The notes under the pieces are model-generated. The model did no database searches and was not told the origin of the DNA. It saw nothing but the letters and a program-made list of their open reading frames with translations. A DNA stretch of 64,000 nucleotides from Limnobacter sp. CACIAM 66H1 (GTDB lineage: Bacteria > Pseudomonadota > Gammaproteobacteria > Burkholderiales > Burkholderiaceae_B), in assembly GCF_001601825.1 (NCBI RefSeq), contig NZ_LUJK01000012.1, positions 1 through 64,000 on the forward strand, in the 5' to 3' direction. Every line of letters begins with the position of its first letter. Positions within the stretch are counted from its first letter, which is position 1. The position numbers were made by a program, and so were the translations under genes. This document shows positions 36,364 to 45,312 of the stretch, piece after piece.

Positions 36364-37350
36364 TCAGGCCGTCCAAAACTCCTGCAGGGCCTTGGCCGTG
36401 CGGATCGGAATTTCAACCATGGGCAAGTGGCCCACGCCGTCAAAAAGTAACACATCCGCATGAGGAATAATGGCCTGGTACGTGTAAGCACCGGTGTAAT
36501 GTACAAGTCGGTCTTCTTTGCCCCACATGATCAGGGTAGGTGCCTGGGTGGCTGACATGCCTGGGCCATTGGGGTTGGGGGCATTGACAAACATTTGATG
36601 AAACAAATGCCGGTTGACGTGGCGACGATTGATCAGATCCTGAGCCATGACAGGCGCCAACGCCAAAGCGATGGCCCGGTTGTGTATGGCCAGACTCATC
36701 AAGGTGTGGGCTCCGGCAAGACTTTCGACAATCATCGGGTTGCGACCCTCTTTCAAACCCGCTTCAAAGTGGGTGTGATCAGTGCCTTTGCCACCCGCCG
36801 GGTTCATCAAACACAGGGTTTGAACCAGATGAGGATGCCGCCCGGCCAGCAAAGCCGACACCAAACCACCCACTGAGTTGCCTACCACATGGGCTTTGCC
36901 CGGCACATGGTTTTCAATCCAGGCCGCCACACGGGTAACCTGATCATCCAGGCCATAAGGCACATTGGCATTGAACTGGCTTTCCCCCCAACCCGGCAAA
37001 TCCAGCACAAACAAACGGTGCTGTTTCAACAGGAAAGGCACCAGTGACAGCCAGTTTTCCTTGTTGGAAGCAAAGCCGTGCAATAACACCACAGGGGTGC
37101 CCTCGGAGTTACCGCCTTCCAGCCACACGAGTTTGTGATCGAGCACCGTGGCCTGATGACGCTTAAGGCCGGAAAGCCCTGCATGCAATTTGTTGATCAG
37201 AGGTACCGCGCTGCGGTTTTTCCATTGGCGAATTTTCAGGCCGTGCGGCGGACGAGCAAGACTCAGGTACTTGGGCGCCACATCATCCAGAAATGCAAGC
37301 TCAAGATGATGCATTCCGGCGAACTCTCTGCCAGTGCTTACATTGCCCAT
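36364..37350 (-). CDS. Alpha/beta-fold hydrolase
   Basis: A 328-residue alpha/beta hydrolase. The oxyanion motif is LLHGFAS (about 90-96), the nucleophile elbow GNSVGG has S159, and the acid and base are probably in GKEDRLV and GVGHLPM. The first 60 residues are an extension beyond the core, so it may act on a hydrophobic or esterified substrate; the substrate is unknown. GGAGG lies 9 bases before the ATG. A 10-bp palindrome lies 24 bases upstream. Confidence 0.88.
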   Translation of the reverse strand: MGNVSTGREFAGMHHLELAFLDDVAPKYLSLARPPHGLKIRQWKNRSAVPLINKLHAGLSGLKRHQATVLDHKLVWLEGGNSEGTPVVLLHGFASNKENWLSLVPFLLKQHRLFVLDLPGWGESQFNANVPYGLDDQVTRVAAWIENHVPGKAHVVGNSVGGLVSALLAGRHPHLVQTLCLMNPAGGKGTDHTHFEAGLKEGRNPMIVESLAGAHTLMSLAIHNRAIALALAPVMAQDLINRRHVNRHLFHQMFVNAPNPNGPGMSATQAPTLIMWGKEDRLVHYTGAYTYQAIIPHADVLLFDGVGHLPMVEIPIRTAKALQEFWTA

Positions 37351-37373
37351 GAATCAAAACCTCCGGTGTAAAT

Positions 37374-37383
37374 CAAACGTTTG
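37374..37383. promoter_or_regulatory. CAAACGTTTG palindrome upstream of the hydrolase gene
   Basis: A perfect 10-bp palindrome lies 24 bases upstream of the hydrolase start, flanked by further A/T symmetry. On the minus strand a TTGACA (37443-37438) could be the -35 of this gene, though its -10 is poor (TACCTT). Such palindromes are typical of TetR-type operators; no TetR gene is nearby. Confidence 0.35.
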
Positions 37384-37497
37384 TTTGTTTTATTGACTGT
37401 ATCATCGAGTGATGTAAAGGTATGGGCATGATGCCGCGCTGTCAACGATAAAAATAGAGGGGTTTTTACTAATTCAGCAGCTCGGTGAGTCGCTGAC

Positions 37498-38193
37498 TCA
37501 TTCGTCGTAAGGCTGTATGCCCGTGGCGCTGAGCAAATACGCTGCGTCACCCAATTCACTGCTGAATTTGCTCGCAGTCAATTCTCCCCACACCCAGTAG
37601 GCCTGCATGGCACCCACCGCTGGCTGGGGCTCGCTCAATTTGACATGGATGATCTGGTTCGCAGGTGGTGGCGGCGTGTGAATGCAGGCACCGAAATACG
37701 GCACCAGCAAAAGCTCATCCACCCCCTTCTCGCTTTGCTCAATCGGAATGGCGAACCCGGGAATACGTACTTTTTTACCCGTGTAAGCCGGGTTCACAGG
37801 CGCGTCGTTCCAAGCCTTTCGCATTTTCTCGAGGGCCTCTTGGGCTTTCGGGTCATTGTCCTGCAGTTCGGCGATGTTCAAACCCCGGAATGCCGCCATT
37901 GGGTCCCAATCGGCGGGCATGAGGTTGTCCCATTGCAGCTCGGGAAACGCGGGGTCGAACACCGTGGCAGCCTTGCCCGCTTTTCCGGCATTGCCGGTGA
38001 GCCGGTCGCCTACGGCATATTCACCATCGGTCGCCCCGGAGTCACTGGCAAGTTGGGCCAGTGTCTGCTCCAATTGGGTTGCACCTTCTGAATTTTTGGC
38101 AGGCTTGCCAATAAACCACGAGGCAAGGCCATAGCCCAGTGCGGTCAGCACCACCACTGCCACAACCATCACGATCAGTTTGCCAATTTTCAT
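37498..38193 (-). CDS. DUF3299 periplasmic protein of the zinc-type ABC cluster
   Basis: A 231-residue protein with an N-terminal membrane anchor (about 5-25) and a DUF3299 domain (about 75-230) including DELLLVPYFGACIHTPPPPA, whose Cys and His could bind metal. The frame extends upstream to 38457, but the ATG at 38193 with AGGTG before it is the natural start. In Vibrio a DUF3299-type protein is, as I recall, part of the ZrgABCDE zinc uptake operon, matching the neighbours here. The exact biochemical role is not known. Confidence 0.82.
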   Translation of the reverse strand: MKIGKLIVMVVAVVVLTALGYGLASWFIGKPAKNSEGATQLEQTLAQLASDSGATDGEYAVGDRLTGNAGKAGKAATVFDPAFPELQWDNLMPADWDPMAAFRGLNIAELQDNDPKAQEALEKMRKAWNDAPVNPAYTGKKVRIPGFAIPIEQSEKGVDELLLVPYFGACIHTPPPPANQIIHVKLSEPQPAVGAMQAYWVWGELTASKFSSELGDAAYLLSATGIQPYDE

Positions 38194-38228
38194 GAAAGAC
38201 GCACCTGCAAATAACTTTTTATGTTGAA

Positions 38229-39527
38229 TCAATTTGTTCTGGGGCTTAAACCGTCCTGAAGCTGGTTTCGATAGGCCTGAAATGCGGGCAACAGCCCCAA
38301 CAAACTTCCAAATGACGCAAAAGCCACCACGGCCAATAATCCCGTTCCAAGTTCGTGAAGCCCCACCCATTGCAAACCGAATTGTGCCTGAACCCAGGGT
38401 GCAAGTGCGGCACCAGCCAGTGCAAGCACCAACACGCCCAGAGCAACACCCACCCACATCACCAAAGCGCTTTCAAGGAACAACAATCCAAACACGGTGC
38501 GCGGGCCTGCGCCGGTGGAACGCAAGACTGCAAGCTCTCGCCTGCGCTGGCCCAGTGTTACCAGCATCACACTGGTCAGCCCCAAGGCGCTCACCACAGC
38601 GACCAATGCCGCCACAAACAACAATACCCGCTCCACCAAACCTACGGTTTGCCACAAGCTGCTTAAAGCCACGCCCGGCAAAATTGCACTCAGTGCGGCA
38701 TCAGGCCTGTTTTCCAGTTCACGCTGCATGCGAAACACGCTCGCCCGGTTGTTCAAACCCACCAACACCGCAGTGACCGACTTGGGTTGCAAGTTGAACT
38801 TGGTCACGTACTCAGCCGGAATTTCGGCCCCAGGCACTGGTACACCCGCGGCCCAATCCACATGAATGGCCTCCATACCTGCCAGGCTAATGTGCACGCT
38901 CTGATCGACCGGAGTGCCGGTGGGCTGCAAAATGCCGACTACAGCAAAGGGTTTGTCAGCGTGGCTGGGTTCCGTCTGCTGAATTTGCATGCCATGGCTT
39001 AGTGCAATTTTGTCGCCCACCCGATGCTTCAAACGTTTGGCCACTTCAGAGCCCAACACGGCTTCGAACAATACCGTGGCTGGCTTGCCCACGCTGTAAT
39101 CCTCAAAGGCCCTTCCCTGAGCAAACTGCAGGTTTTGTCGCGCACCGTACAAAAACTGCTTGAAATAGACCTCCTTGGTACCCACCACGGCAAAGCCTTG
39201 ATAGGAATCGCCAAGCGCAATCGGTAGCGCCGACTTCACGCGAGGGTCCTGTTCCAGACGCTCGAACTCGGCATAAGGCACATTCCGCGTCGCCTGGCCA
39301 ATTCGGAATACGCTGTACAGCAAAAGCGAAACCGGGCTGGTTTGCGCACCGACGATCAAATCCGTACCCGCCACTGCATTTGAAAAACTGGCCTTGGCGC
39401 TTTGACGGGCCAAATCGATGCCCAATAACAGGCAGGTAGACGTAATCACACTGAGCAACAGCAGCAAAAGACTGCCTTTGCGGCTCCATGCACTTCGGCT
39501 GGCCAACAGCAGCAGTGTTTGAATCAT
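38229..39527 (-). CDS. FtsX/MacB-like ABC transporter permease
   Basis: A 432-residue membrane protein: one N-terminal helix (about 13-35), a large periplasmic MacB-like domain (about 40-270), and three C-terminal helices (about 290-315, 335-365, 385-410) with the FtsX motif TLGQRRRELAVLRSTGA. Start at 39527 shares ATGA with the ATPase stop. FtsX-type permeases usually transmit force to the periplasm rather than form a pore. In this cluster it resembles ZrgB, proposed to work in zinc uptake. Confidence 0.88.
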   Translation of the reverse strand: MIQTLLLLASRSAWSRKGSLLLLLLSVITSTCLLLGIDLARQSAKASFSNAVAGTDLIVGAQTSPVSLLLYSVFRIGQATRNVPYAEFERLEQDPRVKSALPIALGDSYQGFAVVGTKEVYFKQFLYGARQNLQFAQGRAFEDYSVGKPATVLFEAVLGSEVAKRLKHRVGDKIALSHGMQIQQTEPSHADKPFAVVGILQPTGTPVDQSVHISLAGMEAIHVDWAAGVPVPGAEIPAEYVTKFNLQPKSVTAVLVGLNNRASVFRMQRELENRPDAALSAILPGVALSSLWQTVGLVERVLLFVAALVAVVSALGLTSVMLVTLGQRRRELAVLRSTGAGPRTVFGLLFLESALVMWVGVALGVLVLALAGAALAPWVQAQFGLQWVGLHELGTGLLAVVAFASFGSLLGLLPAFQAYRNQLQDGLSPRTN

Positions 39528-40207
39528 GCCTGCCACTGCCCCATGTGCTGACGTCTGGCACAATGCTGTGCAAGGCTCGGATCGTGACTCACCAACAACA
39601 CAGCCGTATTTTGTTGCGCCGCCTGGGCAAGCAACAATTCAATGAACTGGGCCTGGTGACCTGCATCCAGCGCAGAAGTGGGTTCATCGGCAATAATCAG
39701 ATCGGGCTGACCGATCAAGGCGCGGGCAGCGGCCACCCGCTGCTGCTGACCAACCGACAGAGTGGACACCGCCTGATTCAGATACTTGCCCATGCCGAGC
39801 GAATTCAACAACTGTTCGGCCGCCTGCCTCACCGAACCAGCTTGCCCAACAGCGTTGTGTTTGCGGCGCTTTGAAAATTTACAGGGCAAGGTGACGTTCT
39901 CCAGTACATTCAAATAAGTCAACAAATTGAATTGCTGGAACAGAAAACCGATGTGATCCACCCGAAGCGAGTCGCATCGACTGGCTGACAAAGCACTCAA
40001 ACTTTGCCCCATCAGACGAACCTGGCCGCTTTGAGGCAACAACACGCCAGCCATCAAATTCAGCAGGGTGCTTTTGCCACTGCCACTGTCTCCTTCCAGA
40101 AACACAGTGTCACCAGCTTGCATGGAAAACTCGGGGATATTTAATTCAAACCCGCTGCTGGCGTATTTGAATGACAGGTTTTCGCAGTGAAGTACTGCTG
40201 ACGTCAT
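39524..40207 (-). CDS. ABC transporter ATP-binding protein (LolD/MacB type)
   Basis: A 227-residue ABC ATPase: Walker A GDSGSGKST (39-47), signature LSVGQQQRVAAARAL (about 150-164), Walker B LIIADEPTSALD. It overlaps the next gene (permease) and the previous one (His-rich protein) by 4 bases each, so it is the energy unit of this transporter. Confidence 0.95.
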   Translation of the reverse strand: MTSAVLHCENLSFKYASSGFELNIPEFSMQAGDTVFLEGDSGSGKSTLLNLMAGVLLPQSGQVRLMGQSLSALSASRCDSLRVDHIGFLFQQFNLLTYLNVLENVTLPCKFSKRRKHNAVGQAGSVRQAAEQLLNSLGMGKYLNQAVSTLSVGQQQRVAAARALIGQPDLIIADEPTSALDAGHQAQFIELLLAQAAQQNTAVLLVSHDPSLAQHCARRQHMGQWQA

Positions 40208-40821
40208 TGCACCACCAATGTGCTCTGCTTGGGAGTGAGCGTTGCGCCAACCTGTCCCTTGGGGAACAGGGCCTGCACCTCGATTTTTTCGAAACCGGGA
40301 AACTGGCGAAACACGCGTACATCAATTGCCTTCAATTTGCCAGGTTGCTCGCACTCGAATTCATAGGCCGCCCTAAAGTCCGAATGCCCGTCGGCGCTGT
40401 CGTGATGCTGGTGATCATCGCCCTGACCATGGGAGTGGGGATTCAGGATTTCAGAATACAACTTGTGGCTAGTTCGCTTGCACTGTGCCTCGGGCGAGAA
40501 GGCGAACAAACCATTGGCCCTCAGCAGGGAAACCACGCGACGTGCCTTGACGCGTTCCGCATCGGTTTTGGGTGCACGCTCAAAGCCCAGGACATTCTCA
40601 AGCGGGGAATACAGACTGATGAACAAGCCATTGCCGTCCTGAACAATCTCCAACTCCCCTTGACCATGCACATGTGCTGCGTCATTGTGCCTGCTGTTCG
40701 CCTTGGCATGGTCGTGCGAATGCCCGTCATTGCCATGGGCCATGGCCGAGGTAGAGAGCAGTGCCGCCATGGCGAGCGTACCAAACCGGGTGAATAGGGA
40801 TTGAGCTGCGAACTTTGTCAT
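40204..40821 (-). CDS. His-rich DUF2796 periplasmic zinc-binding-type protein (ZrgA-like)
   Basis: A 205-residue secreted protein with a signal peptide (about 1-27, ending TSAMA) and two His-rich stretches: HGNDGHSHDHAKANSRHNDA right after the signal, and HSHGQGDDHQHHDSADGHSD in the middle. The DUF2796 core (AHVHGQGELEIVQDGNGLFI) follows the first. Both stretches look like zinc-capturing arms. The start at 40821 has AAAGGA 5 bases upstream. It is the first gene of a four-gene cluster matching ZrgABC-DUF3299. No clear Zur operator was seen upstream. Confidence 0.88.
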   Translation of the reverse strand: MTKFAAQSLFTRFGTLAMAALLSTSAMAHGNDGHSHDHAKANSRHNDAAHVHGQGELEIVQDGNGLFISLYSPLENVLGFERAPKTDAERVKARRVVSLLRANGLFAFSPEAQCKRTSHKLYSEILNPHSHGQGDDHQHHDSADGHSDFRAAYEFECEQPGKLKAIDVRVFRQFPGFEKIEVQALFPKGQVGATLTPKQSTLVVQ

Positions 40822-40901
40822 GAATGTCCTTTCGTTGTATTTCATTGTCTCGCCCGATAGACCAGCCACCACCGCAAGAGGTTCCCGGGTCAGTCCAGCC
40901 C

Positions 40902-41717
40902 CTAGACGGGACCAAACTCCCGCCAAAAACCCTTGTAAATAGCCTGCTCTGCATCACCCCGCTTTTCAAGCGGACAAGCCAGGCGAACAATCATTTTGTG
41001 CGCCAGCTCATTGTAGGCTTGCCAGAACACCTCCGGTTTGGCCCCAGGCAAATCCACAAATTCCGACACCTCAATTCGGTCGAAATACTGATCAGCCTCT
41101 TCCACCCAACTGGCGGACACAGTGTTGGCCACCTGCAAGGCCACTTGCTCCGCTCTGGCTGTGTCGGCCTTGAACGGCAAAATAATTTCAATGGTGTACA
41201 GGCTGAACTTGCCCAACATCGACAAATGCTTGATGGTTTGCGTCAATACCAAGGCATTGGGTACAGCAAGCCTGCGCCCGGTGTACTTGCCCGACATGCC
41301 GATTTCAAACAATTTGGTGCTGAGCAGATCAATGTCAATCACTCGTCCGTTCTGGGTTCCAATCTCGATGTAATCACCAATCCGGAATGGCTTGGACAGC
41401 GAAATGTTCACATAGCCCAGCAAACTGAGGACCACCTCCTTGCCGGTGATGATCAAGGCACCTGCAATGGCCACCACACTGAGAAAAGCACCGGTGATTT
41501 GCGAGGCCCACACCGAAATGAGCAGAAAAAATACGGCCATGCGCACCAGGTTCTTCAAGAACACCAGTTGGGAGCGGGCTTTTTCGGGGTGGTAAGGATG
41601 AAGCTTGCGAAGCGACCAGGACAAGGCCCTGTTCACGAAGAAGCCACTGGCCATCAACCCGAAAGTGATGGCCAGCTTGAACAAGAACAATGCAGTGGGG
41701 TTTTTGAGAAATTCCAT
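40902..41717 (-). CDS. MscS-family mechanosensitive channel
   Basis: A 271-residue small-conductance channel. Two or three membrane helices (about 10-30, 48-68, 72-100) include a pore-lining segment (AIAGALIITGKEVVLSLLGYVN) followed by the MscS beta-domain (ISLSKPFRIGDYIEIGTQNGRVIDIDL, split at GDY). It would vent solutes on osmotic downshock. Start at 41717 is preferred; a frame to 41747 would overlap the next gene. It is 4 bases beyond the end of the beta-helix gene, on the same strand. Confidence 0.93.
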   Translation of the reverse strand: MEFLKNPTALFLFKLAITFGLMASGFFVNRALSWSLRKLHPYHPEKARSQLVFLKNLVRMAVFFLLISVWASQITGAFLSVVAIAGALIITGKEVVLSLLGYVNISLSKPFRIGDYIEIGTQNGRVIDIDLLSTKLFEIGMSGKYTGRRLAVPNALVLTQTIKHLSMLGKFSLYTIEIILPFKADTARAEQVALQVANTVSASWVEEADQYFDRIEVSEFVDLPGAKPEVFWQAYNELAHKMIVRLACPLEKRGDAEQAIYKGFWREFGPV

Positions 41718-41721
41718 CCCC

Positions 41722-44700
41722 TTATGGTAACAGGGGCAGACCTCCAATCAAGGGCAAACCACCGCCGGACGTGTTGCCCTCTTGGCAGGCATCGGCGTTT
41801 TCATAACTTGAATCGATGACTTGATCGATCCACTGATTGATCAAAGCCACTGCCTCATCATGCACCACACTGCGTGCCAAGGGCGGCATCTTGGCAGCCA
41901 GCTCCACCGCCTCGGGGCCCATGCGATAGGGCACAATCGAGTCACTGGACATGGCCGGGTGAATATCGTAAGTGCGGGTTCCCCGCCCTTCCGATCCACT
42001 GGCAGTGGGCTTTTTACAAATGCCATAGGTACTGTCCACGGCGCGGAACACATCCACATAGAAGCCGGTGTTGGAGGCCTGCCCGTTGACGTTGTGGCAG
42101 TGCGCACAGTTCACTTCCAGGTAGGCCCTTGCCCGCGCCTCGATGTCCCCTTTGGAATTGGCAGGCAAGCCAGAGTCGCCAGGCTTGTTGAATTTTGGAA
42201 TGTGGTTCACGTTGGTGGCCACTTGACGCTGGTCCAGCTCAAAGCTGCTTGGGCAACCATTCATCAATCCCGTGTCACACATGAACTTCAACTGGTTTTT
42301 GCCATTGACCGGATGCTGCGCCTGCCCGGTGAACAAGGGCGACTCGTTCACATAGGCGCGGTTCAAATTGCGCGGCTTGGGACCGATGGGTGCGGAACCG
42401 GGATCAACATCGTTGTTGCTGTGGCAAATGGCACACTGACTGGCGTTGGGGAACAAGTACGCGTTGGTGCTGCCCACCTGGCGCTTGCCCGAGTCCACAT
42501 CCACATAATCCCAATTGGCCGAGGCAGTGCCGCCAAACTGCGTCAATACGGCTTTGCGCTTGCCGTTGCCCGCATCTTGCCAAATGTACTCCAGCGCTTC
42601 CCAGTAGTTCTGCCCATCGGTGCGTTGGCGCTTGATCAGCAAACGCGTTTCATAAGGCGTCTCTTTGGCACGCGGCTGATCTACAAATGAGAAAGTTTTG
42701 GCAATGATGGTCCCCACCGGGAACTCAATGGTGGAATTCACGCGACTGGCCTCGTCCTCCAGGAAGCGGGCCTGCTTGCCTTCCGGAATGAATATCACCC
42801 GATGCTTGATGGAGTAATCGCTGAACAGCTTGCTGTTCAACACATACGGCATGCCCTGCCCGTTCGGTTTGCTGGCCGGGTTCTGGTCATCGGCAAACAG
42901 GTTGTACTGAGCCAAATCAGGACAGTTGACTTGTGCAGCCGCCTGGTTCACCACACCTGCTTTCAGGGGCACTTCACAAAGCGCTTTCACAGCCTCGGCA
43001 GCGGGCTCCGGTGCAAACTGCCCACTAGGCTCGAACGGTTCAAACTCGAAGTCGGGCAAACGCGGCAGGTCAGCGCCAAAGCGCGCCATGCAATCGTGTT
43101 TGCTGATGTCGAACTCACTGGGTAACAAGGGAATGCCTGTGGCAATGGATTGAATGTATTCCAGCGACAAGTTGGCCGTGGGGTCATTGGTATTCAGGTT
43201 AATGACTGCATCCAGACCACGGGTGCCGTGAAAGTTTGCAAAGGCCAGGCTGTCTGATCCAAAATTGTTGTTGGGGTTGATACAGCTGAACCACCAAGCG
43301 GGTACCTTGCGCTGCCCATTCGATTCAAACTTGTATTTGTTGTAACGGCAGCTTGGATTGGGGTTTTGGTTGCCCTGTATCGGTTTGCCATCGGCGTCCA
43401 CAGCCACAGGGTTGCCGTTGCGGTCTTTGGGTAGGTCACAGCTGCTGTTCAAGGTGTCGGTGTAGCCATCCCACACAATGTGTGCGCCACGATAACCACC
43501 ACCGCCCAGGGCGTTTTTCAAGCCCACCACTGCAGGAAATGCACTGGTGACCTGTCCACCTTGCGTTGCCAAAATGGTCGCAAAATCGGGTTGAGGCAAA
43601 TCATTGCCATTGTTGATGAAGGTGTTGTCGAAAATGTTCACAGCTTCCGAATACACGTCCATGCGACGGTCACCGTTCTCACCCAGCAAATCGTAGCTGG
43701 TCAAAATAATGCCCGCAGTGCCGTTGTTCTCAAACACGTTGTCGTAAATATCGATTTTGTCGTAGGCCAAAGTAATCAGGCCTGAACCGCGCGGCACGTT
43801 GGCCACAATCGAGCCGGGCACCGCAAAGTTGTACGTGTTGTTGTTGCGGGCAATGTTCTTGAATACCCGTGAGCGCGATCCGTACTGGGTCAGGTTGTCC
43901 AGGTCGTACACCAGAAAGCCGCCCGAGTTGCATTCGGCCAGATTCTCTGAATACTCGCCGTCCACCACGTTCTCAATCTCAAAGCCGAACACGTTGAAGG
44001 CTGCACGGCTCTTGCGGATTTTCGCAATATTGGTTTGCCCTACGTAAATGCCGGCATCCGAGGCGCCAATGCTCTCAGTTTCCTCGACCAGAATATTGCG
44101 GCTTTCAACCGGGTAAATGCCGTAGCGCCCGGAGGCCGTGCTCACAGTGTAATCAGGCGAGGTGTTGTCGGTTTCCAAAGGGTTGGGGTTGGCTGGGTTG
44201 TGGCGTGCGGGGTCAGTACATTGCACCTTCACTTCATCGCGGAAGTTGGCTGCCGTAATCGGACGTTCCTCGGGCAACTTTCGACCGCTGCTCCAGATCG
44301 CACGCACTTTTCTTAATGTGCCGTGGTTCACGCCCTTGAGCTTGAACGCGTCGCCAGGAGAGTCTCCAATCGTGAGGTTGCGCACGGTCACACCGCGCAC
44401 GTTCGACGCCAAAAAACCTTCCTGCGAATTGCTGTCCCGAAACGACAGGAATGTTTCATCCATGCCGCAACCCTCAATGATCACATCCTCTGTGGTCGTG
44501 ATCTGAATGCCGGTTTTCAAGTCGAAAAAGCCGCAGTCAAACCGAAGAATATCCTTGGGCTTGAGCTGCACCATGGCCTTCACCATTTCCTCGGTGGCAT
44601 TGGGCCCGGGCTGAATCAGGAACACTCGTCCGTTGGATTCGGCTGGGTTGATCACCGAGCCACCGCCAGCGGTGTTGGTGGGGTCATCCCCGCCTGACGA

Positions 44701-44772
44701 CAAGCAGGCGCCAAGCACCAAAGTAGACAATGAAAGGAGTACTGCTTGCAGTGCACGTTTGGAGTGAGTCAC
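41722..44772 (-). CDS. Lipoprotein fusing a parallel beta-helix domain to a diheme cytochrome-like domain
   Basis: A 1016-residue lipoprotein. A GTG start at 44772 with GAGG 6 bases upstream gives a clean signal peptide and lipobox (LVLGAC); the ATG at 44799 lacks a ribosome site. Residues about 45-440 are right-handed beta-helix repeats (GVTVRNLTIGDSPGDAFKLK, NIFDNTFINNGND). A linker with several Cys residues follows, then a C-terminal domain with two c-type heme motifs, CAICH (780-784) and CAHCH (889-893). These halves match two uncharacterised families that occur as neighbours elsewhere (TIGR03805- and TIGR03806-type, from memory) but are one chain here. Function unknown; an outer-membrane or periplasmic redox role is inferred. 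Confidence 0.85.
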   Translation of the reverse strand: MTHSKRALQAVLLSLSTLVLGACLSSGGDDPTNTAGGGSVINPAESNGRVFLIQPGPNATEEMVKAMVQLKPKDILRFDCGFFDLKTGIQITTTEDVIIEGCGMDETFLSFRDSNSQEGFLASNVRGVTVRNLTIGDSPGDAFKLKGVNHGTLRKVRAIWSSGRKLPEERPITAANFRDEVKVQCTDPARHNPANPNPLETDNTSPDYTVSTASGRYGIYPVESRNILVEETESIGASDAGIYVGQTNIAKIRKSRAAFNVFGFEIENVVDGEYSENLAECNSGGFLVYDLDNLTQYGSRSRVFKNIARNNNTYNFAVPGSIVANVPRGSGLITLAYDKIDIYDNVFENNGTAGIILTSYDLLGENGDRRMDVYSEAVNIFDNTFINNGNDLPQPDFATILATQGGQVTSAFPAVVGLKNALGGGGYRGAHIVWDGYTDTLNSSCDLPKDRNGNPVAVDADGKPIQGNQNPNPSCRYNKYKFESNGQRKVPAWWFSCINPNNNFGSDSLAFANFHGTRGLDAVINLNTNDPTANLSLEYIQSIATGIPLLPSEFDISKHDCMARFGADLPRLPDFEFEPFEPSGQFAPEPAAEAVKALCEVPLKAGVVNQAAAQVNCPDLAQYNLFADDQNPASKPNGQGMPYVLNSKLFSDYSIKHRVIFIPEGKQARFLEDEASRVNSTIEFPVGTIIAKTFSFVDQPRAKETPYETRLLIKRQRTDGQNYWEALEYIWQDAGNGKRKAVLTQFGGTASANWDYVDVDSGKRQVGSTNAYLFPNASQCAICHSNNDVDPGSAPIGPKPRNLNRAYVNESPLFTGQAQHPVNGKNQLKFMCDTGLMNGCPSSFELDQRQVATNVNHIPKFNKPGDSGLPANSKGDIEARARAYLEVNCAHCHNVNGQASNTGFYVDVFRAVDSTYGICKKPTASGSEGRGTRTYDIHPAMSSDSIVPYRMGPEAVELAAKMPPLARSVVHDEAVALINQWIDQVIDSSYENADACQEGNTSGGGLPLIGGLPLLP

Positions 44773-44871
44773 GTCCAACCTCGATCTTGTTATATGCATA
44801 TGAGAAAAAACTGCTTGCCTGTACCTGTTACCACGCTAGAATCAAAGTGGATTGCGCTTTGTGTCGGCTAA

Positions 44872-44900
44872 TTGACACTGCATGCGTGATGATTCATATT
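44872..44900 (+). promoter_or_regulatory. Putative sigma-70 promoter of the fccA-fccB pair
   Basis: A perfect -35 TTGACA (44872-44877) and a -10 CATATT (44895-44900, 4 of 6) with 17-base spacing. Transcription would start near 44907, about 48 bases before the cytochrome start. Confidence 0.62.
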
Positions 44901-44954
44901 CGACCCGTAATGTTGAACCAAGCATTTACTCAAATAAGAACCGGAGGGACAGCA

Positions 44955-45302
44955 ATGACTGACTTACAACAACGCGCCACACGGCTGCTGATGGCAGCCA
45001 CGCTGGCTGGCAGCGGCCTGCTATTGGGCACTGGTGCCATCGCCAGCGAACTGACGCCCGAAAAGAAACTGCAAGCCGCCAGCCTGGCTGCTACCTGCGC
45101 CAACTGCCATGGCACGAATGGTCAGGGTGTGGAAGGCAGCGCCGTCACTGGGCTGGCCAACCTGAGCGTGGAATACATCAAAACCAATATGATCTGGTTT
45201 AAAACCGGGCAGCGCCCCGCCACTGTGATGCACCAACTTGCCAAGGGTTACACCGACGAGCAAATCGACATCATCGCCAACTACCTCGGCAAGAAAGACT
45301 AA
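44955..45302 (+). CDS. Monoheme cytochrome c subunit (FccA-like)
   Basis: A 115-residue periplasmic cytochrome c. Signal peptide about 1-30 (LLLGTGAIA), heme motif CANCH (48-52), and a C-terminal helix MHQLAKGYTDEQIDIIANYL whose Met may be the distal ligand. GGAGGG lies 6 bases before the ATG; an open frame runs farther upstream but has no signal. Next to it is an FccB-type flavoprotein, so it probably takes electrons from sulfide oxidation. Many FccA proteins are diheme; this is a one-heme form. Confidence 0.9.
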   Translation: MTDLQQRATRLLMAATLAGSGLLLGTGAIASELTPEKKLQAASLAATCANCHGTNGQGVEGSAVTGLANLSVEYIKTNMIWFKTGQRPATVMHQLAKGYTDEQIDIIANYLGKKD

Positions 45303-45312
45303 GGAGCGCACC

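Noticed and set aside
37498-38457. Longer 319-codon version of the DUF3299 gene
   Set aside because: The extra 88 residues overlap the permease gene and are Cys/Gly/Trp-rich; the ATG at 38193 has a ribosome site and begins a proper membrane anchor.
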